DNA from: Bryobacteraceae bacterium
Lineage (GTDB): Bacteria; Acidobacteriota; Terriglobia; Bryobacterales; Bryobacteraceae
Direction of reading: 5' to 3'
Assembly: GCA_026002875.1 (NCBI GenBank)
Contig: BPGE01000001.1
Coordinates: forward strand, 2,666,001-2,730,000
Length of the DNA: 64,000 bases
Part shown: positions 25,470-33,869 of the stretch, piece after piece
How the letters are laid out: each line of letters begins with the position of its first letter
Numbering within the stretch: the stretch's first letter is position 1
The notes under the pieces: generated by a model
What the model saw: the letters and a program-made list of their open reading frames with translations, nothing else
What the model was told of the DNA's origin: nothing
Database searches by the model: none
Program-made: the position numbers and the translations under genes

Positions 25470-26519
25470 TCACGGCAGGCGCTGCTGCGGACCGTTCTCC
25501 GGGTCCTCTATGCTACCCGGATCGGACATGCTTCCTTTGCACTCTGGCGCCCAGTGAACCAGCCTGAAATGAAATGGGTCGCTGGAGTCGCCGTTCACAA
25601 GCACCGCATTGCCGGTCGCGCCGAACAGACGCCAGGCGCGCGCAGGAAGACGCTCCTCGGCAACGGGCATCCACCTCCGGCTTGCCCGATCCAGCCGGTA
25701 AATCCGGTCCGCGGAAGCCAGAATTTCGCCCGAGTCGGTCACAGCCAACCCCAGAATGCTGACCGCCTCTCCAGACCTGCCAGCCGGCCGAGGAACCTGG
25801 TAGACATTCAATTTCTCCTCGCTCTCCAGCCACTCGATCACGGTCTCCGCCCTTGGCGCGTACGCAACAACGCGCCCCTTCGCCGCCTGAATCTCGCACT
25901 TTCCGTAGCCGGGAGATGCGCCGTCGCATGGGAGATCCTCTCCCTGAAAGGCGTTCCGTGGCAACAGACGCCGGAGCACGCTTCCATCGGGCGAGAACTG
26001 ATATAACGTCGGCTCCGGGCTGTCCGGGGGAAGCGCCTTGCTATGGAAGCCGAACGCCCAAACCGTGCCGTCATCCGCCACCGTGAGTTCCCCGACATAA
26101 AATGGCGTGATCTTCTTCCGACTCAACAGCTCCCCATTGGGCGAATAAAACAGAAGCCAGGAAGACCGTGTGTTGTTCAGATTCCAGGTCGCTGCTGCCA
26201 CCACAAAGCCCCGTCCTCCCGGGAGGGGGCTGACAGACGCCGGGTATGCCTCCCTGGCGTCCGAAAGATCCACTTTCAGCTCCAGCAGATCATCGCCGCC
26301 CGTGCTGCGAATCGTGATGTCGGGTCCCGCCGGAGTCTGCGGGTGCCCCCAGAGAAGAAAGCCGCGCTGGAATCGCGGCACGAAGCTCCGCGTTCCGGAA
26401 GGAATCGGCCGCCTCAACTCCTCCACCCGCGGAACGGTTTCTTCTCGACCGCCCGTCGCCACGCAAGAATCGCCGGCCAGAGCGATTGTCCACAGGAAAG
26501 CTACAATCAGGCTGCTCAT
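25470..26519 (-). CDS. Secreted beta-propeller-like protein
   Basis: A 349-residue protein. ATG 26519 is chosen because GGAGG lies eight bases upstream and MSSLIVAFLWTIALAGDSC is a signal peptide, possibly with a lipobox-like end. Repeating strand motifs typical of propellers follow: YFSPNG-type turns as FYSPNGELLSRKKI, VADDGTVWAFGF, QFSPDGSVLRRLLP and VTDSGEILASADRIYRLD. Four Cys in the middle and end could form disulfides. No enzyme motif is seen. It lies 16 bases downstream of the Cys-rich protein on the same strand, so the pair is probably one operon. Confidence 0.72.
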   Translation of the reverse strand: MSSLIVAFLWTIALAGDSCVATGGREETVPRVEELRRPIPSGTRSFVPRFQRGFLLWGHPQTPAGPDITIRSTGGDDLLELKVDLSDAREAYPASVSPLPGGRGFVVAAATWNLNNTRSSWLLFYSPNGELLSRKKITPFYVGELTVADDGTVWAFGFHSKALPPDSPEPTLYQFSPDGSVLRRLLPRNAFQGEDLPCDGASPGYGKCEIQAAKGRVVAYAPRAETVIEWLESEEKLNVYQVPRPAGRSGEAVSILGLAVTDSGEILASADRIYRLDRASRRWMPVAEERLPARAWRLFGATGNAVLVNGDSSDPFHFRLVHWAPECKGSMSDPGSIEDPENGPQQRLP

Positions 26520-26535
26520 TTCATTCGCCTCCATC

Positions 26536-26964
26536 TCACCAATCATCGAAACAAATGCAGGCTTCGTTGATGCAATGCGGTTGTGTATATGCGCATCCTG
26601 CATTTGCGCATTCCTGCGGCATGGCCGCCATGTCCAGGCCGCAGCCGAAAGCACAGGGACCTGAGCCTCCTGCGCATGTATGGATCGTGCATTCTCCGCC
26701 GTTCGCCGTCTGGCAGGTCTTCCATTCCATCAGTCTGGCATGGCACCCGCTGCAGGAACTTCCCGCCAGCGGAGGCCTCTTTTTTTGCAGAGAGACAGCC
26801 TTGGCGCACGCAGTGCGAACAGAATCCTGCCTGGCTTGCTGCGCCGTCTGCCAGTCTCTTCCATTGGACAGCAAATTACCAGGAAACAGGAAGAGAACAA
26901 GCCGGGTAAAACTGCCACCCTTCCGTCGTTGACTGAAGATAAATTCATTTCTTTCGACTCTCAT
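26536..26964 (-). CDS. Cysteine-rich small protein, unknown
   Basis: A 142-residue frame with 13 Cys, twelve of them between residues 71 and 138, spaced as CSGC, then single Cys in KTC, GEC, HTC, GPC, FGC, QEC, AGC, PHC, EAC and a final CIC. Such density suggests several disulfides or a metal cluster. The N terminus is basic with a short hydrophobic run (TRLVLFLFPGNLL) that may be a weak signal peptide. ATG 26964 sits six bases after a TATAAT. No family is recognised. Shared orientation and a 16-base gap link it with the secreted propeller-like protein downstream. The start codon is uncertain. Confidence 0.55.
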   Translation of the reverse strand: MRVERNEFIFSQRRKGGSFTRLVLFLFPGNLLSNGRDWQTAQQARQDSVRTACAKAVSLQKKRPPLAGSSCSGCHARLMEWKTCQTANGGECTIHTCAGGSGPCAFGCGLDMAAMPQECANAGCAYTQPHCINEACICFDDW

Positions 26965-26970
26965 GGCGGG

Positions 26971-26993
26971 ATTATATCCCCCCCCACTGTCAA
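26971..26993 (-). promoter_or_regulatory. Consensus -35 and -10 split by an 8-base G tract
   Basis: On the minus strand TTGACA (26993-26988) is followed by GT, eight G, A and then TATAAT (26976-26971). Both hexamers match the sigma-70 consensus, but the spacer is 11 bases against the usual 17. Lengthening of the G tract would bring them into register. TATAAT ends six bases before the ATG of the Cys-rich gene, so any transcript would be leaderless or nearly so. Confidence 0.45.
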
Positions 26994-27204
26994 TCCTTAT
27001 TTGTGCATGGACCGCTTCTTGCCTTCAGCCAAAGGAATAGTTTCTCTACAGTAGACGAGTCATCATGGATGTGCGTGCAGAAAGATTTCGACGCCGAGTC
27101 CCTGGCGTGAGAGCACCCGCAGCAGCATGGAATCCCGCCTCGCCCGCCATTGAACGGTGGCCGGTGCGGCGGGAAATCATGGCCGCATTCCAGTGAAGAG
27201 GGGA

Positions 27205-28983
27205 TTATTCCCGTTTCGCTTCCAGCTCCGCCCAGCGCGCGTACAACCGGTCCACTTCCTCCTGCGCCTGTTGCACCTCGGCCCATGCAGTCTCCAGCCG
27301 CTTCGCGTCGCTCACCGTCTCCGGCGCCTGCAGCGCGCGCTGGGCTTCCTCGAGCCGCGCCTCGGCCTCGGCGATGCGCGCCTCCATCTGCTCGTATTCG
27401 CGCTGTTCGATGTAGGACAGCCGCTTTTTCTGCGGAACGGCCGGCGCGGGACGCGTCTGCGCTGCGGCGGGCTTCTCCCTGCGCGCGCGCTCCCGCTCGT
27501 CCATCCACTCCTCCCACTGGTTCAGATCGGCGAACAGTCCGCTGCCGCCCTCCCCGTCCAGTCCAAGCACGCCGTTGGCGACGCGGTCCATCAGGTACCG
27601 GTCGTGCGTCACCAGCACGATCGCGCCCGGAAACTCGAGCAGGCTCTCTTCGAGAACATCCAGCGTGGGGATGTCGAGATCGTTCGTCGGCTCGTCGAGC
27701 AGCAGCACGTCGGCGGGCTCGAGCATCAGCCGCGCCAGATGGAGCCGTGCGCGCTCGCCTCCCGAAAGGCTCGTTACCGGCTGCACGAGCTGCTCCTCGC
27801 GGAACAGGAACCGCCTGGCCCAGCCGTTGACATGCACGGGACGCCCCAGGTACAGCACCGTGTCGCCCTCCGGCGCCAGCGCGCGCCGCAACGGCAGCGA
27901 CGGATCCACCTGCCGCCGGTGCTGCTCGAAATAAACCATCCGCAGCCCCTCCGCGCGCCGCACCTCGCCCTGCGCCGGCGCCACCTCGCCCAGCAGAAGC
28001 CGCAGAAAGCTCGTCTTGCCGCTGCCGTTCGGTCCCGCCACCCCAAGCCGCCGCCCCGGCGACAGCACAAGCGACACGCCGGAAAACAGCTCGCGCTCTT
28101 CCATGCGCACAGCCGCCCCGTCCAGCTCGATCAGCTTCTTCGTCTTGCGGTCCGTTGCGCTGAAATCGATCCGCGCTGTCTCCGCCGCGGCGCGCGCCGA
28201 AGCCTGTCCGAGCTGTTCAATCATCGCCTTCGCCGCATCCACGCGCGCCTTCGCCTTCCGCGTGCGCGCCTTGGCCCCGCGCCGCAGCCACTCCACTTCC
28301 CGCCGCACTTTGGCCGCCAGCGATTCGCGCGCCTTCGCCTGCGCTTCGAGGAACTGCTCGCGCTTCTCGAGATACGTGCTGTAGTTGCCCTCCGTCCGGA
28401 ACAGCCCGCCCGGAAAGGCGCGGTTCAGCTCCAGCATGTGCGTGGCGATGTTTTCCAGGAAATACCGGTCGTGGCTGACGGCGATCACCGCGAATGGCGC
28501 GTCGATCAGCGCCTCTTCCAGCCATTCGATGCCCGCGATGTCCAGATGATTGGTCGGCTCGTCCAGCAGCAGCAGGTCCGGCCGCGCCGCCAGCGCCGCC
28601 GCGATGGCCAGCCGCTTCTTCCATCCGCCGGACAGCGATGCGGTGGGCGCCTCCGGATCGCGAAAACCAGCCTGCCCCAGAAATGTTTTGGCCGCCACCA
28701 GGTCCGCCGCCGCGGCTTCCATCACCGTGCGCACGGTGCTGCCGGCAGCGAACTCCGGCTCCTGCTCCACCATCGCCATCCGCGCCCCGCGCCGCAGCGA
28801 CACCGTCCCCGCGTCCGGCTCGTCTTTCCCGGCGAGGATCCGCAGCAGCGTGGACTTGCCCGCGCCGTTGGGTCCCACCAGCCCGTGCCGCTCTCCTTCG
28901 TGGACCGCCAGCGTCAGCCCTTCAAACAGCGGCAGAGCGCCGAACTGCCGCGAGACGCCTTCGCACGTCAGCAACACCCCCAT
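27205..28983 (-). CDS. uup: ABC-F ATPase, Uup-like
   Basis: A 592-residue soluble protein with two ABC domains and no membrane segment. Domain one has GPNGAGKSTLL, then LSGGWKKRLAIAAAL and LLLLDEPTNHLDIAG. Domain two has GPNGSGKTSFLRLL, LSGGERARLHLARLML and VLLLDEPTNDLDIPTL. Between them lies the ABC-F linker (RREVEWLRRGAKARTRKAKA). The last ~70 residues form a coiled coil (EQREYEQMEARIAEAEARLE), as in Uup. ABC-F proteins act on the ribosome. ATG 28983 is chosen; a longer frame exists but is antisense to comF. Its start codon interleaves with a possible comF start. Confidence 0.92.
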   Translation of the reverse strand: MGVLLTCEGVSRQFGALPLFEGLTLAVHEGERHGLVGPNGAGKSTLLRILAGKDEPDAGTVSLRRGARMAMVEQEPEFAAGSTVRTVMEAAAADLVAAKTFLGQAGFRDPEAPTASLSGGWKKRLAIAAALAARPDLLLLDEPTNHLDIAGIEWLEEALIDAPFAVIAVSHDRYFLENIATHMLELNRAFPGGLFRTEGNYSTYLEKREQFLEAQAKARESLAAKVRREVEWLRRGAKARTRKAKARVDAAKAMIEQLGQASARAAAETARIDFSATDRKTKKLIELDGAAVRMEERELFSGVSLVLSPGRRLGVAGPNGSGKTSFLRLLLGEVAPAQGEVRRAEGLRMVYFEQHRRQVDPSLPLRRALAPEGDTVLYLGRPVHVNGWARRFLFREEQLVQPVTSLSGGERARLHLARLMLEPADVLLLDEPTNDLDIPTLDVLEESLLEFPGAIVLVTHDRYLMDRVANGVLGLDGEGGSGLFADLNQWEEWMDERERARREKPAAAQTRPAPAVPQKKRLSYIEQREYEQMEARIAEAEARLEEAQRALQAPETVSDAKRLETAWAEVQQAQEEVDRLYARWAELEAKRE

Positions 28984-29879
28984 GACAATTCCAGTGAACC
29001 ATGGCGTCACCGGGGCGCGGCGGCCGTGGTATAAAGAGACCAGGAGGTGGGTCTTCCCTAGTAGTCCCACTGCCAGAGCTGAGTTCCCTCCCCCGGCTCG
29101 TTGGTTCGCCAGAGCCGGCTCCCGCCTGTTCGCGCTTCTGTTTCCCGATGATTGCCGCCTGTGCGGCCGGCCTCTGCCCGGATTTTCCTCCATCCCGGTG
29201 TGCGGAGAGTGCCTCGAGCCTCCGGCCCCCATCTTTTCCGAATTTTCCTGCGCGCGCTGCCGCACGCCGTTCCTCAATGCGCGTCCTTTGAACGAAGAAG
29301 GCCTGTGCCGGCTGTGCGCGGCCGGCGTCACCGCGTTCGAAGGCGCCTGGTCGTGCGGTGCGTACGACGGCAGGCTCCGCGATCTCATCCATCTGTTCAA
29401 GTACGGCCGCATGCTTCCTCTCGGCCGTCTTTTCGGAGAAATGATGGCGCGCGCCTACCCCAGGGACCAGCGTTTTGAAGTGCTCGTGCCCGTGCCTTCC
29501 CATTGGCGCCGCCGCCTGTGGCGCGGCTTCGATCAGGCCGAAGTGCTGGCGCGGGAACTCTCCCGCCGCATGGGAATCCCCATGGTGCGCGCGCTGCGGC
29601 GCACGCGGCACACGGCGCCCCAGGCGGGGCTCACGCGGCGCCAGCGCCGCCTCAATATGCGCGGCTGTTTTCAGGCTGCCCTCCCCGATGCCATCCGGGA
29701 CCGCCGCGTTCTCCTGATCGACGACGTCCTGACCACCGGGGCGACGGTCAACGCCGCCGCCGCCGCTCTCAAAGCCGCCGGCGCGGCGCACACGGGGGTC
29801 TTCACCCTCGCCCGCGCCGACCGCTCCGGCAGCGCCTCCACGCTGCTGGTGCGCAATTTCCATGCCGAGGTTTCCGTGC

Positions 29880-29896
<17 letters not shown>
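28982..29896 (+). CDS. comF: ComF-family phosphoribosyltransferase, start uncertain
   Basis: The certain part begins about residue 40: [28 protein letters not shown] and LCRLCAAG form the zinc-binding Cys block. A phosphoribosyltransferase domain follows with [20 protein letters not shown], the PRPP site. ComF helps DNA uptake or processing in competent bacteria. No ATG, GTG or TTG lies in frame between the promoter-like TATAAA at 29030 and the first Cys. The nearest in-frame starts are ATG 28982, which interleaves with the divergent ABC-F start, and GTG 28994. A perfect AGGAGG at 29042 leads to no in-frame start. The 3' end overlaps the HNH gene by 17 bases. Confidence 0.8.
29027..29047 (+). 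promoter_or_regulatory. Extended -10 and Shine-Dalgarno near comF
   Basis: TGGTATAAA (29027-29035) has the TGn extended -10 form, and AGGAGG follows at 29042-29047. A transcript from here would begin about 29042. It would contain the ComF Cys block but no normal start codon for it, so either a non-canonical start is used or a mutation has removed it. Confidence 0.4.
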
Positions 29897-30410
<514 letters not shown>

Positions 30411-30462
30411 TCTGCCCTGGCATCCCGGCCCGCGGCGGACGCCCGTTTATCATGAAAGTGGG

Positions 30463-31104
30463 ATGACACGGCTCCGCCGCATCATTGGACTCGCCGCGCT
30501 GCTGGCTGCGCCCCTCCTGCGCGCGCAGGTCATCGAGTTCGAGTCCGGCGGACTCCGCTACCAGACGCTCTCGCGCGACGGCCTCACCGTCATGTTCGCC
30601 CCCCTGCCCCAGCAGATCCGCAACTACGTCATCCTTCAGGTCGCCGTCTCCAACGGCTCGCAGTCGCCCCGCATGGTGCGCCCCGAGGATTTCCGCTTCG
30701 TCCGCGAAGACGGCCGCGTCCTGCGCGCCGTCCCGCCGCGCCTCGTCGTGCAGGGCTTCCTCGACAAAGCCGGCCGCAACGACGTCATCCGCATGGTCAC
30801 CCTCTACGAAATGGGCCTCTACGGCATGACCCGCTTCCGCTCCACCAGCGGTTACGAGCAGCGCCGCCAGCAGGCTCTCGCCGAAGTCTCCAACCCGCGC
30901 CTCAAGGCCGCCGCCTCCGCCTCCGCCATCGTCCTTGTCGCCATCCGTCTCCAGCCGGGCGAGTCCACCGACGGCGCCGTTTTCTTCGAGGTGCCGGAGA
31001 AAAAGCTCGGCGAGGGCCGCCTCATCGCCACCATCGGCGAAGAGGTCTTCGAGTTCAAACTCGGCGGTTTCGAGCACCCCGGCTCGCTGATCCGCCGCCC
31101 CTGA
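30463..31104 (+). CDS. Secreted hypothetical protein, relative of 23613-24308
   Basis: A 213-residue protein starting at ATG 30463 with signal peptide MTRLRRIIGLAALLAAPLLRAQ. The mature part is beta-rich: YVILQVAVSNGSQSPRMVRP, EDFRFVREDGRVLRAVPP, then SAIVLVAIRLQPGESTDGAV and FFEVPEKKLGEGRLIATIGE. This order matches immunoglobulin-like accessory domains and resembles the protein at 23613. No catalytic motif is seen. It follows the HNH gene by 52 bases and precedes the PHP gene by 43. Confidence 0.75.
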   Translation: MTRLRRIIGLAALLAAPLLRAQVIEFESGGLRYQTLSRDGLTVMFAPLPQQIRNYVILQVAVSNGSQSPRMVRPEDFRFVREDGRVLRAVPPRLVVQGFLDKAGRNDVIRMVTLYEMGLYGMTRFRSTSGYEQRRQQALAEVSNPRLKAAASASAIVLVAIRLQPGESTDGAVFFEVPEKKLGEGRLIATIGEEVFEFKLGGFEHPGSLIRRP

Positions 31105-31147
31105 GGCCCGTTGGCTTCCCGCCCGCGCGCCCCGCTATCCTATTTCG

Positions 31148-32002
31148 TTGATCGACCTGCACACGCACTCTGCTTTCAGCGACGGCACGGACTCCCCGGC
31201 GGAACTCGTGCGGCGCGCCGCCGCCCTCGATCTCGAGGCCCTCGCCCTCACCGATCACGACACGCTGGAAGGACTCGAGGAGGCTGCCGCGGAAAGCGCC
31301 CGCTGCGGGGTGCTCTTCATCCGCGGCGTCGAGCTGAGCGCCCGCCGCGAGGACGAGCCCGACGAACTCCGCCGCACCGTGCACATCCTCGGCTACTTCT
31401 TTTCCGAGCCGGACGGCGCCTTCGCCGCCTGGCTTGAAACGCTCGCCCTCCGGCGCCGCGCCCGCAACCGCGCCATGGCGGAACGGCTCCAGTCGCTTGG
31501 CTACGATGTCCGCCTTGAGGAAGCGGAAGCGCTCGCCCGCCGCATCACGGCGCGCCCCCACTTCGCCGAAGTCCTCGTCCGCAAAGGCTACTTCCCCACC
31601 GTCCGCGCCGCCATCGACGCCCTGCTCGCCGAAGGGTGCCCTGCCTACGTCGAGAAGGAAGACCCCTCTCCCGCCGAGTGCATCCGCCGCATCCGCGAAG
31701 CCGGCGGCGTCGCCTCGCTGGCGCATCCGCGCCGACTCGGCAACGGAGACCCTGCTCAGGAGGACTCCATCCTGCGCGCTCTCATGGACGCCGGTCTGCA
31801 GGCTGTCGAAGTCTGGCACCCCGATCACGACCCGCGCGCCGTGTCCCGCTACCAGCAGCTCGCCTTCAAATACGGCCTCGCCATGACCGGCGGCTCGGAC
31901 TATCACGGCGCCCGCACGCCCGATCTGCGACTCGGCGATGCCGGCGGCGCGCGCGTGAAGAAATCAGTTCTGGACGAGCTGCGCCGGCGCGCCGCCCGCT
32001 GA
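31148..32002 (+). CDS. PHP-domain phosphoesterase (RNase AM/TrpH-like)
   Basis: A 284-residue PHP-domain hydrolase. MIDLHTHSAFSDGTDSPAEL supplies the HxH and D ligands, ALALTDHDTLEGLEEA the DHD motif, GVELSA a Glu, and VASLAHPRRLG and GGSDYHG later His/Asp. This pattern matches 3',5'-nucleoside bisphosphate phosphatases that also trim RNA 5' ends (YciV/RNase AM group). The start is TTG at 31148, directly followed by the conserved block, with no ATG or GTG upstream in frame. The end overlaps the convergent ygfZ-like gene by 39 bases. Confidence 0.9.
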   Translation: MIDLHTHSAFSDGTDSPAELVRRAAALDLEALALTDHDTLEGLEEAAAESARCGVLFIRGVELSARREDEPDELRRTVHILGYFFSEPDGAFAAWLETLALRRRARNRAMAERLQSLGYDVRLEEAEALARRITARPHFAEVLVRKGYFPTVRAAIDALLAEGCPAYVEKEDPSPAECIRRIREAGGVASLAHPRRLGNGDPAQEDSILRALMDAGLQAVEVWHPDHDPRAVSRYQQLAFKYGLAMTGGSDYHGARTPDLRLGDAGGARVKKSVLDELRRRAAR

Positions 32003-32827
32003 CAGGTTCTCCAGCTTCCGCAGGTACGCCAGCGCCCGCACGCAGCCCTGCGCCGGCGACCACGCAGCCGACGTGATGAACCCGCACTCTTCTCCCCCGG
32101 AGAAAACCTTCTCTCCCGCTGCGGGCGGCGTCTGCGTCTCGATCCGGATCGGATACAGCATGCGGTGCACCTGACCGCGCGCCCGCACGCGCTCCACGAT
32201 TTCCTGCCCCAGATAGCAGCCCTTGTTGAAGTGCACCGCGTGCAGCTGCCGCGTTTCGTGCACGATCTGCGATTCCGTGATGTCCTCGCCGTAGCGCGGC
32301 ACGCCGTTCTCAATCCGCACCGTGCGCGCTTCTTCCGGTCCCGCCTCGGCGATCCCCGCCGCGCGCAGCCGTTCAATCAGCGCTTCTTTCTCCTCCGCCG
32401 GCACGACCATGCGGAATCCCGGCTGTCCCGTGATCGAAGCGTGGATCACCACTCCGCTCCGCGGCGCCTGTTCCGCCTGCGGTCCCTCCACGGCGATCTC
32501 CGCCGTCTGCTCCGTGATGTCCTCCAGCGTGACATCGTCCGCGATGATGTAGCGGTCCAGGTGCTCGAACACTTTGCGCCGCGTCTCCGGCTCCGTGTCC
32601 AGCAGCAGATGATCCTCCGCGCAGTAAATCCAGGCGTCGGCCAGGATCCTCCCCTGCGAATTGAGGAAGAATGCGTACACGGCTTCGCCCGGCTGCATCT
32701 GCTCGATGTGGTTCGTCGTCATCGCGTGGAGCAGGCGCTTGCGGTCTTCTCCCGTCACGCGGATCCTTCCGCGCGAGGACGCGTCCATCCAGGCAGCCGA
32801 GTGTCTCAGTGCTTCGTAACCGCTCAT
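31964..32827 (-). CDS. ygfZ: YgfZ/GcvT-like folate-binding Fe-S repair protein
   Basis: A 287-residue protein of the YgfZ group, which helps assemble or repair iron-sulfur proteins using a tetrahydrofolate-binding fold like GcvT. Visible are IRVTGEDRKRLLHAMTTN near the start and HFNKGCYLGQEIVERVRARG, the YgfZ signature with its conserved Cys. GRILADAWIY and RIENGVPRYGEDI are also GcvT-like. The C-terminal barrel follows HRMLYPIRIE. It lies seven bases after the small membrane protein gene, so the two are cotranscribed. Confidence 0.9.
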   Translation of the reverse strand: MSGYEALRHSAAWMDASSRGRIRVTGEDRKRLLHAMTTNHIEQMQPGEAVYAFFLNSQGRILADAWIYCAEDHLLLDTEPETRRKVFEHLDRYIIADDVTLEDITEQTAEIAVEGPQAEQAPRSGVVIHASITGQPGFRMVVPAEEKEALIERLRAAGIAEAGPEEARTVRIENGVPRYGEDITESQIVHETRQLHAVHFNKGCYLGQEIVERVRARGQVHRMLYPIRIETQTPPAAGEKVFSGGEECGFITSAAWSPAQGCVRALAYLRKLENLSAGGAPAQLVQN

Positions 32828-32834
32828 GGCCGCC

Positions 32835-33179
32835 TCAACGCATGATGTTGCTCAGATACAGGCCCATGCCCAGCGTGATCCCGGCGCTGATCAGCGCTCC
32901 CTTCCGCCAGCGCTTCTCTTTCTCTTCCGTGCCGCCCCGTGCCAGCAGGAACACCATCGCCAGCGCGTGCAGCCCAAGCAGGACCTTGATCCCCGCCAGA
33001 GCGTGCCACCCGGGCGGCGGCGCCTGCATCCGCGTGGCGAAGTTGTGCGCCCCCGTCAGCAGCAGCAGCAGCGCCGCCGACAGGCTCAGCCAGCGCCATC
33101 GGCGCACCCGGCTCGCCAGCAGCAGCCCGCTGATCACGATGGCCAGGGCCAGATGAAGGTAAAGAAGTGCGTCATTCAT
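32835..33179 (-). CDS. Small four-helix membrane protein
   Basis: A 114-residue protein with four predicted membrane segments: LYLHLALAIVISGLLLA, WLSLSAALLLLLTGAHNF, LAGIKVLLGLHALAMVFLLA and ALISAGITLGMGLYLSNI. A charged loop (RGGTEEKEKRWRKG) lies before the last one. Two His residues sit within or next to segments (LHLAL, GAHNF), as in some haem or copper membrane proteins, but no motif is decisive. It shares its transcript with the ygfZ-like gene. Divergent from the glyoxalase-II-like gene. Confidence 0.78.
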   Translation of the reverse strand: MNDALLYLHLALAIVISGLLLASRVRRWRWLSLSAALLLLLTGAHNFATRMQAPPPGWHALAGIKVLLGLHALAMVFLLARGGTEEKEKRWRKGALISAGITLGMGLYLSNIMR

Positions 33180-33219
33180 GGGGTCGGATTCAGCCTTTCA
33201 AGTTTATACTGATGTGGAA

Positions 33220-33855
33220 ATGACCCACGAGATTCTTCCGACGGGCATGCTGCAGTGCAACTGCTCGGTCTTCGGCGACGAGACAAGCGGCGACGCCATC
33301 GTAGTCGACCCGGGCGACGGCACCGACCTCGGCCGGCTGCTGGATCTGCTGAAAGAGAGGAAATACAAGGTCAAGGCCATCTTCATCACCCACGCCCACA
33401 TCGACCACATCGGAGGAGCGGCGAAGCTGAAGCACCTCACGGGCGCGCCCGTCTTCATGCACGCCGACGACCAGGACCAGTACGACCACATCGGCTTGCA
33501 GGCGCAGTGGCTCGGCATGCCCGCGCCCCCGCGCACCGAGGTCGACGTCAACCCGAAGGAGGGCGACACGCTCACTCTCGGCGGCGTCGTCATGCACGTG
33601 CTCCACACGCCCGGCCACACCCAGGGCAGCGTGGCCCTCTATATCCCCGCCCAAAACCTCCTCGTCGGCGGCGACACCCTGTTCCGCGATTCCATCGGAC
33701 GCACCGACCTGCCCGGCGGCGACGCGAAACAGATCCTGAAATCCATCCACACCAAGCTCCTCGTCCTGCCGGAAGAGACCCGCGTCATCTGCGGCCACGG
33801 CCCGGAAACCACCATCGGGCGCGAGAAAGAAATGAATCCTTTCCTGCAGGATTGA
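33220..33855 (+). CDS. Glyoxalase-II-like metallo-beta-lactamase hydrolase
   Basis: A 211-residue MBL-fold enzyme. Metal ligands are in FITHAHIDHIGGAAKL (HxHxDH), LHTPGHTQGSVALY, GGDTLFRDSIGRTDLPGG and ICGHGPETTIG. This compact form, without the C-terminal domain of classical glyoxalase II, is widespread; it may hydrolyse thioesters such as S-lactoylglutathione analogues. ATG 33220 (MTHEILPTGMLQCNC) fits family starts better than ATG 33178, which lies in the divergent gene's start. Cytosolic. Confidence 0.9.
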   Translation: MTHEILPTGMLQCNCSVFGDETSGDAIVVDPGDGTDLGRLLDLLKERKYKVKAIFITHAHIDHIGGAAKLKHLTGAPVFMHADDQDQYDHIGLQAQWLGMPAPPRTEVDVNPKEGDTLTLGGVVMHVLHTPGHTQGSVALYIPAQNLLVGGDTLFRDSIGRTDLPGGDAKQILKSIHTKLLVLPEETRVICGHGPETTIGREKEMNPFLQD

Positions 33856-33869
33856 GCCCGGCTTGCGGT

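Noticed and set aside
26965-27204. Possible tRNA or small RNA between the Cys-rich gene and uup
   Set aside because: No cloverleaf or TΨC-like sequence could be folded by eye; only the promoter-like boxes are supported.
27157-29034. A 625-codon open frame on the plus strand
   Set aside because: Antisense to the ABC-F gene, which has both ATP-binding cassettes intact.
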